This document shows positions 61,142-64,000 of a DNA stretch of 64,000 nt, piece by piece. Source of the stretch: Streptomyces sp. YIM 121038 (GTDB lineage Bacteria > Actinomycetota > Actinomycetes > Streptomycetales > Streptomycetaceae); assembly GCF_006088715.1 (NCBI RefSeq), contig NZ_CP030771.1, positions 5,466,001-5,530,000 of the forward strand. The letters are read 5' to 3'. The notes beneath the pieces were generated by a model. It had not been told where the DNA came from. It did not search any database and saw only the letters and a list, made by a program, of their open reading frames with translations. The stretch's first letter is position 1. Each line of letters opens with the position of its first letter. A program made the position numbers and the translations under genes.

Positions 61142-61255
61142 CGGCGTTTGAGCACGTGGCAGCCATCAGCCCGTCCGGCGTTTGAGGACGAGGCGCGAAG
61201 CGTCGATAGCGGGGGTCCGGGGGGCGGAGCCCCCTGGTTTCGGGAAGGGGCGGGC
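61132..61255 (+). repeat. tandem partial and full copies of the Streptomyces intergenic module
   Basis: A partial copy (CCAGCCCGTCCGGCGTTTGAG, from 61132) is followed by CACGTGGCAGCC and a second, full copy from 61167 that ends GGGAAGGGGCGGG near 61255. GGGGGC-N3-GCCCCC (61220-61234) is its hairpin. The full copy equals the inverse of 53401-53490. Confidence 0.8.
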
Positions 61256-61319
61256 CCGGGGCGCGCCCGCGAGGGCCCGGCCCCCGGTCGGCACCTTGAC
61301 GAGTGGGGCTCCCCAGGAG

Positions 61320-61345
61320 CAATATTCATCGCATGATGAATATTG
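61320..61345. promoter_or_regulatory. AT-rich palindrome over the start codon of the ABC exporter ATPase
   Basis: CAATATTCATC-N4-GATGAATATTG is a perfect eleven-base inverted repeat. The ATG at 61333 straddles its centre and right arm. It is strikingly AT-rich for this genome. It is either an operator for a dimeric repressor encoded elsewhere, or an mRNA hairpin masking the start. Confidence 0.6.
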
Positions 61346-62181
61346 CGACCCCACCCCGTGCCCCGGCCCGGGCCACCGCTCCGGCCGCCATCCACGCCCA
61401 CACCCTCAAGGCCGTCCGCGGCCACCGCACCGTCCTGCGCGACCTGACCTTCACCGTCCCGCGCGGCCAGATCACCGGCCTGCTCGGCCCCTCCGGCTGC
61501 GGCAAGTCCACGCTGATGCGCGCCGTCGTCGGCACCCAGGCCAAGGTCACCGGCACCCTGGACGTCCTGGACCACCCCGCGGGCACCCCCGCCCTGCGCT
61601 CCCGCATCGGCTACGTCACCCAGGACCCCTCCGTCTACGAGGACCTCACCGTCCGCCAGAACCTGGAGTACTTCGCCGCCGTCCTCACCCCCGGCCGCGG
61701 CCCCGCCGCCGCCCGCCGCCGCGAGGACGTCACCCGCGCCATCGCCGACGTGGACCTCACCAGCCACGCCGACGCCCTGGCGGGCAACCTCTCCGGCGGT
61801 CAGCGCAACCGCGTCTCCCTCGCCGTCGCCCTCCTCGGCGCTCCCGAACTCCTCGTCCTCGACGAGCCCACCGTCGGCCTCGACCCCGTCCTCCGCCGCG
61901 ACCTGTGGAACCTCTTCCACACCCTCTCCGACGAACGCGGCACCACGATCCTCGTCTCCTCCCACGTCATGGACGAGGCGGAACGCTGCCACCGCCTGCT
62001 CCTCATGCGCGAGGGCGAGATCCTCGCCGACGACACCCCCGACGCCCTGCGCGAACGCACCGGCACCGGCACCGTCGAGGAGGCCTTCCTCCACCTCGTC
62101 GACAAGGCGAACGCCACGCGGCACCCCGACGAACCCACCGCCGCCCAGGCCCACGACACCCGGGAGCCACAGCTCCCCTGA
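61333..62181 (+). CDS. ABC-2-type exporter ATP-binding protein
   Basis: This 282-residue ATPase is of the drug/polysaccharide export class. Counting from the ATG at 61333, Walker A LLGPSGCGKSTLMRAVVG is near residue 52, Q-loop YVTQDPSVYEDLTVRQNL near residue 97, signature LSGGQRNRVSLAVALLG near residue 155, Walker B LLVLDEPTVGLDP near residue 172 and H-loop SSHVMDEAERC near residue 206. GGAG lies 13 bases before the start, with a palindrome in between. The permease gene follows only after a 422-base minisatellite-bearing gap, unlike the usual coupled arrangement. Confidence 0.92.
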   Translation: MMNIATPPRAPARATAPAAIHAHTLKAVRGHRTVLRDLTFTVPRGQITGLLGPSGCGKSTLMRAVVGTQAKVTGTLDVLDHPAGTPALRSRIGYVTQDPSVYEDLTVRQNLEYFAAVLTPGRGPAAARRREDVTRAIADVDLTSHADALAGNLSGGQRNRVSLAVALLGAPELLVLDEPTVGLDPVLRRDLWNLFHTLSDERGTTILVSSHVMDEAERCHRLLLMREGEILADDTPDALRERTGTGTVEEAFLHLVDKANATRHPDEPTAAQAHDTREPQLP

Positions 62182-62603
62182 CCCCCACCCTGGAGCCCTC
62201 GGCACCCCTGGAGCCCTCGGCACCCCTGGAGCCCTCGGCACCCCTGGAGCCCCCGGCACCCCTGGAGCCCTCGGCACCCCTGGAGCCCCCGGCACCCCTG
62301 GAGCCCTGGCCACCCCAGGAGCCTCCGACGGCCTCAGAAGCCTCCGACGGCCTCAGGCCCCGACGCCCCAGGAGCCCTCAGCACTTCAGGAGCCCTGGCT
62401 CCCAAAAAGCCCCCGGCACCCTGTGAGCCCCCGGCACCCCAAAGGCCCCCGGCACCCCTGGCCACTCCAGGAGCTCCGACCACCCCGTGAGCTCTCGAAC
62501 GGCACTCCAGGAGCCCTGGCCCCTAAGAACTCTCAGCCACCTCTAGAACCCCCGGCCCCACTCACCCCGCACATCACCGACCCAGGCATCACCGGAGCCC
62601 ACG
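62182..62603. other. 422-base gap inside the ABC exporter pair
   Basis: It holds the 18-bp array (62191-62316) and then decayed relatives of it (GGAGCC, CCCCGGCACCC motifs) down to about 62560. The minus strand is open and collagen-like here only because of the repeat. No independent gene is supported. Confidence 0.5.
62191..62316. repeat. 18-bp tandem repeat, seven copies
   Basis: Unit TGGAGCCCTCGGCACCCC starts at 62191, 62209, 62227, 62245, 62263, 62281 and 62299; copies 4 and 6 have CCCCCGG and copy 7 is diverged. Six codons long, it would read LEPSAP in the frame one base before that of the upstream ATPase, which stops ten bases earlier. Confidence 0.92.
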
Positions 62604-63341
62604 ATGAACATCCATCGCACCCTCGCCACCGCCGCCCGCGTCCTGCGCCAGCTCCGCCACGACCCGCGCTCCATCGCGCTGCTCGTCCTCGTCCCCTGCG
62701 TGATGCTGCTGCTCCTGCGCTACGTCTTCGACGGCAGCCCCCGCACCTTCGACTCCATCGGCGCCTCCCTCCTCGGGATCTTCCCGCTCATCACGATGTT
62801 CCTGGTGACCTCCATCGCCACCCTGCGCGAACGCACCTCCGGCACCCTGGAACGCCTCCTCGCCATGCCCCTCGCCAAAGGCGACCTGATCGCGGGCTAC
62901 GCCCTCGCCTTCGGCACCCTGGCGATCATCCAGTCCGCCCTCGCCACCGGCCTCGCCCTGTGGGGCCTCGGCCTCGACGTCACCGGCTCCGCCTGGCTGC
63001 TGCTCCTGGTCGCCCTCCTGGACGCCCTGCTCGGCACCGCGCTCGGCCTGTTCGTCTCGGCCTTCGCCGCCTCCGAGTTCCAGGCTGTCCAGTTCATGCC
63101 GGCGGTGATCTTCCCCCAGCTCCTCCTCTGCGGCCTGTTCACGCCCCGCGACAAGATGCAGCCCGTCCTCGAAGCCCTCTCCGACGCCCTGCCCATGTCG
63201 TACGCCGTCGACGGCATGAACGAGGTCCTGCGCCACCCCGACATCACCGGCACCTTCGTCCGCGACGCCGTCATCGTCGCCGCCTGCGCCGTCCTCGTCC
63301 TCGCCCTGGGCGCCGCCACCCTGCGCCGCCGCACGGCCTGA
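62604..63341 (+). CDS. ABC-2-type exporter permease
   Basis: This 245-residue permease has six membrane helices. IATLRERTSGTLERLLAMPLAKGDLIAGY is the conserved coupling region of ABC-2 permeases (residues 70-100), and QFMPAVIFPQLLLCGLFTPRDKMQPVLEALSDALPMSYAVDGMNEVL is the typical segment before the last helix. With the ATPase upstream it forms an efflux pump, probably for a drug or lipid; the substrate is unknown. The ATG follows ACCGGAGCCC (GGAG) by about six bases. Confidence 0.92.
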   Translation: MNIHRTLATAARVLRQLRHDPRSIALLVLVPCVMLLLLRYVFDGSPRTFDSIGASLLGIFPLITMFLVTSIATLRERTSGTLERLLAMPLAKGDLIAGYALAFGTLAIIQSALATGLALWGLGLDVTGSAWLLLLVALLDALLGTALGLFVSAFAASEFQAVQFMPAVIFPQLLLCGLFTPRDKMQPVLEALSDALPMSYAVDGMNEVLRHPDITGTFVRDAVIVAACAVLVLALGAATLRRRTA

Positions 63342-63442
63342 CCACGGACCGCGACCGTCCGCCCACCGGACGCCCCGCCGCGCCCCACCCCGCCCGATGC
63401 GAGGATGACCCCGACGACGCACCCCGGGAGAGGCCCTCGCAC

Positions 63443-64000
63443 ATGAGCCAGACGCGCAAGCCGAGCCAGACCGTCGCGGTCCTCGGCACCGGAAAGATCG
63501 GCGAAGCCCTGCTCAGCGGCATGATCCGGAGTGGCTGGGCGCCCGCTGAGCTCCTGGTCACCACCCGCCGCCAGGAGCGCGCCGACGAGCTCCGCACCCG
63601 CTACGGCGTCGAGGCCCTCACCAACGCCGAGGCCGCCAAGCGCGCCGACACCCTGATCCTCGCCTGCAAGCCGCAGGACATGGCCAGGCTGCTCGACGAA
63701 CTCGCCCCCCACGTCGCCGCCGACCGCCTCGTCATCAGCGCCGCCGCCGGCATCACCACCTCCTTCATCGAGGAGCGCCTGACCACCGGCACCCCCGTCA
63801 TCCGCGTCATGCCCAACACCCCCGTCCTCGTCGACGAGGGCATGTCCGTCATCTCGGGCGGCACCCACGCCACCGCCGGCCACCTCACTCACGCCGAGAA
63901 CATCTTCGGCGCGGTCGGCAAGACCCTCCGCGTCCCCGAGACCCAGCAGGACGCCTGCACGGCCCTGTCCGGCTCCGGCCCCGCGTACTTCTACTTCCTG
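63443..64000 (+). CDS. proC: pyrroline-5-carboxylate reductase, N-terminal part
   Basis: Last step of proline synthesis. The first 186 codons are visible and the gene runs off the right edge. The Rossmann motif TVAVLGTGKIGEALLSGMIRSGW starts at residue 10. LACKPQDMARLL, ISAAAGITTSFIEERL, VIRVMPNTPVLVDEGMSVIS and the start of the substrate domain TALSGSGPAYFYFL follow. GGGAGAGG lies 10-12 bases before the ATG. No disruption is seen in the visible part. Confidence 0.95.
   Translation, partial: MSQTRKPSQTVAVLGTGKIGEALLSGMIRSGWAPAELLVTTRRQERADELRTRYGVEALTNAEAAKRADTLILACKPQDMARLLDELAPHVAADRLVISAAAGITTSFIEERLTTGTPVIRVMPNTPVLVDEGMSVISGGTHATAGHLTHAENIFGAVGKTLRVPETQQDACTALSGSGPAYFYFL

Noticed and set aside
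60916..62313. collagen-like protein (repeated APGVPGAPGV) on the minus strand
   Set aside because: The repetitive protein sequence is only the reverse reading of the 18-bp array and the opposite strand of an ABC ATPase gene with intact motifs.

Overview
The window is a 64 kb stretch of very GC-rich (about 72% by eye) actinobacterial chromosome, almost certainly Streptomyces. Codon third positions are G/C, GTG starts are common, and the gene order matches what I recall of the Streptomyces coelicolor core chromosome from proC and ilvD through sigE-cseABC, clpC, lsr2, coaX-nadCB-panC and nuoD2 to folP (roughly SCO3337-SCO3399). I see no tRNA, rRNA, CRISPR array, transposase or phage module. Most of the window is conserved core. 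Accessory material is limited to a DUF1016/YhcG-like gene next to clpC, a TetR/MFS pair, a decayed AraC-VOC remnant, an ABC-2 exporter pair, and several intergenic minisatellites.

Layout. 1-3 kb (minus): an NTF2-like gene, folP and a lysyl-phosphatidylglycerol-synthase-like gene, with a secreted esterase divergent to them. 4.4-8.5 kb: a glycine betaine/choline ABC importer (opuCA divergent from opuCB-opuCD-opuCC). 8.6-14.1 kb: a coiled-coil membrane protein, two PH-domain membrane proteins, and the orphan complex I subunit nuoD2, which overlaps tail to tail a MidA/NDUFAF7-type methyltransferase. 14.2-19.1 kb: a NarL-type two-component system, an ArsR-like regulator, a short protein and a threonine-aldolase-like enzyme. 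19.2-24.9 kb: a pantothenate and NAD cofactor operon (DUF2520 reductase, panC, nadB, nadC, coaX). 25-33 kb: a small sortase-substrate-like protein, a BlaI-type repressor, an ArgA-like acetyltransferase, lsr2, an SCO3374-type gene, and clpC with its regulatory region. 33-36.7 kb: an M23 peptidase and the TetR/MFS pair. 36.8-41.5 kb (minus): mutY, then the cell-envelope stress operon sigE-cseA-cseB-cseC. 42-54 kb: a second two-component system, a PAP2 phosphatase, radA-disA, an ECF-like/anti-sigma/BACON fusion and a Ppx/GppA phosphatase. 54-64 kb: a TIM-barrel isomerase with a TetR gene, ilvD behind two unusual tandem arrays, a Ser/Thr kinase with a beta-propeller sensor, an ABC-2 exporter, and the start of proC.

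How it works together. Several genes concern the envelope: sigE-cseABC and a possible sigma-E target (the MprF-like gene with a sigma-E-like promoter), the M23 hydrolase, the PAP2 phosphatase, the PH-domain pair, the sortase-like substrate and the extracytoplasmic-sensor fusion. clpC carries both a ClgR-box-like site and a sigma-R-type promoter. Many genes here are probably leaderless: a TANNNT hexamer sits 6-7 bases before the start codon of at least fourteen of them.

The most unusual items are the single-chain ECF-like/zinc-finger/TM/BACON protein, the nuoD2-methyltransferase overlap, a histidine kinase with an added C-terminal extracytoplasmic domain, a 20-codon ORF tightly coupled between panC and nadB, the helically phased 11-bp array and 12-bp array in front of ilvD, an 83-bp minisatellite upstream of a kinase, and a palindrome covering the start codon of an ABC exporter gene. 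All functional statements come from reading the sequence and from remembered family knowledge; no searches were run.
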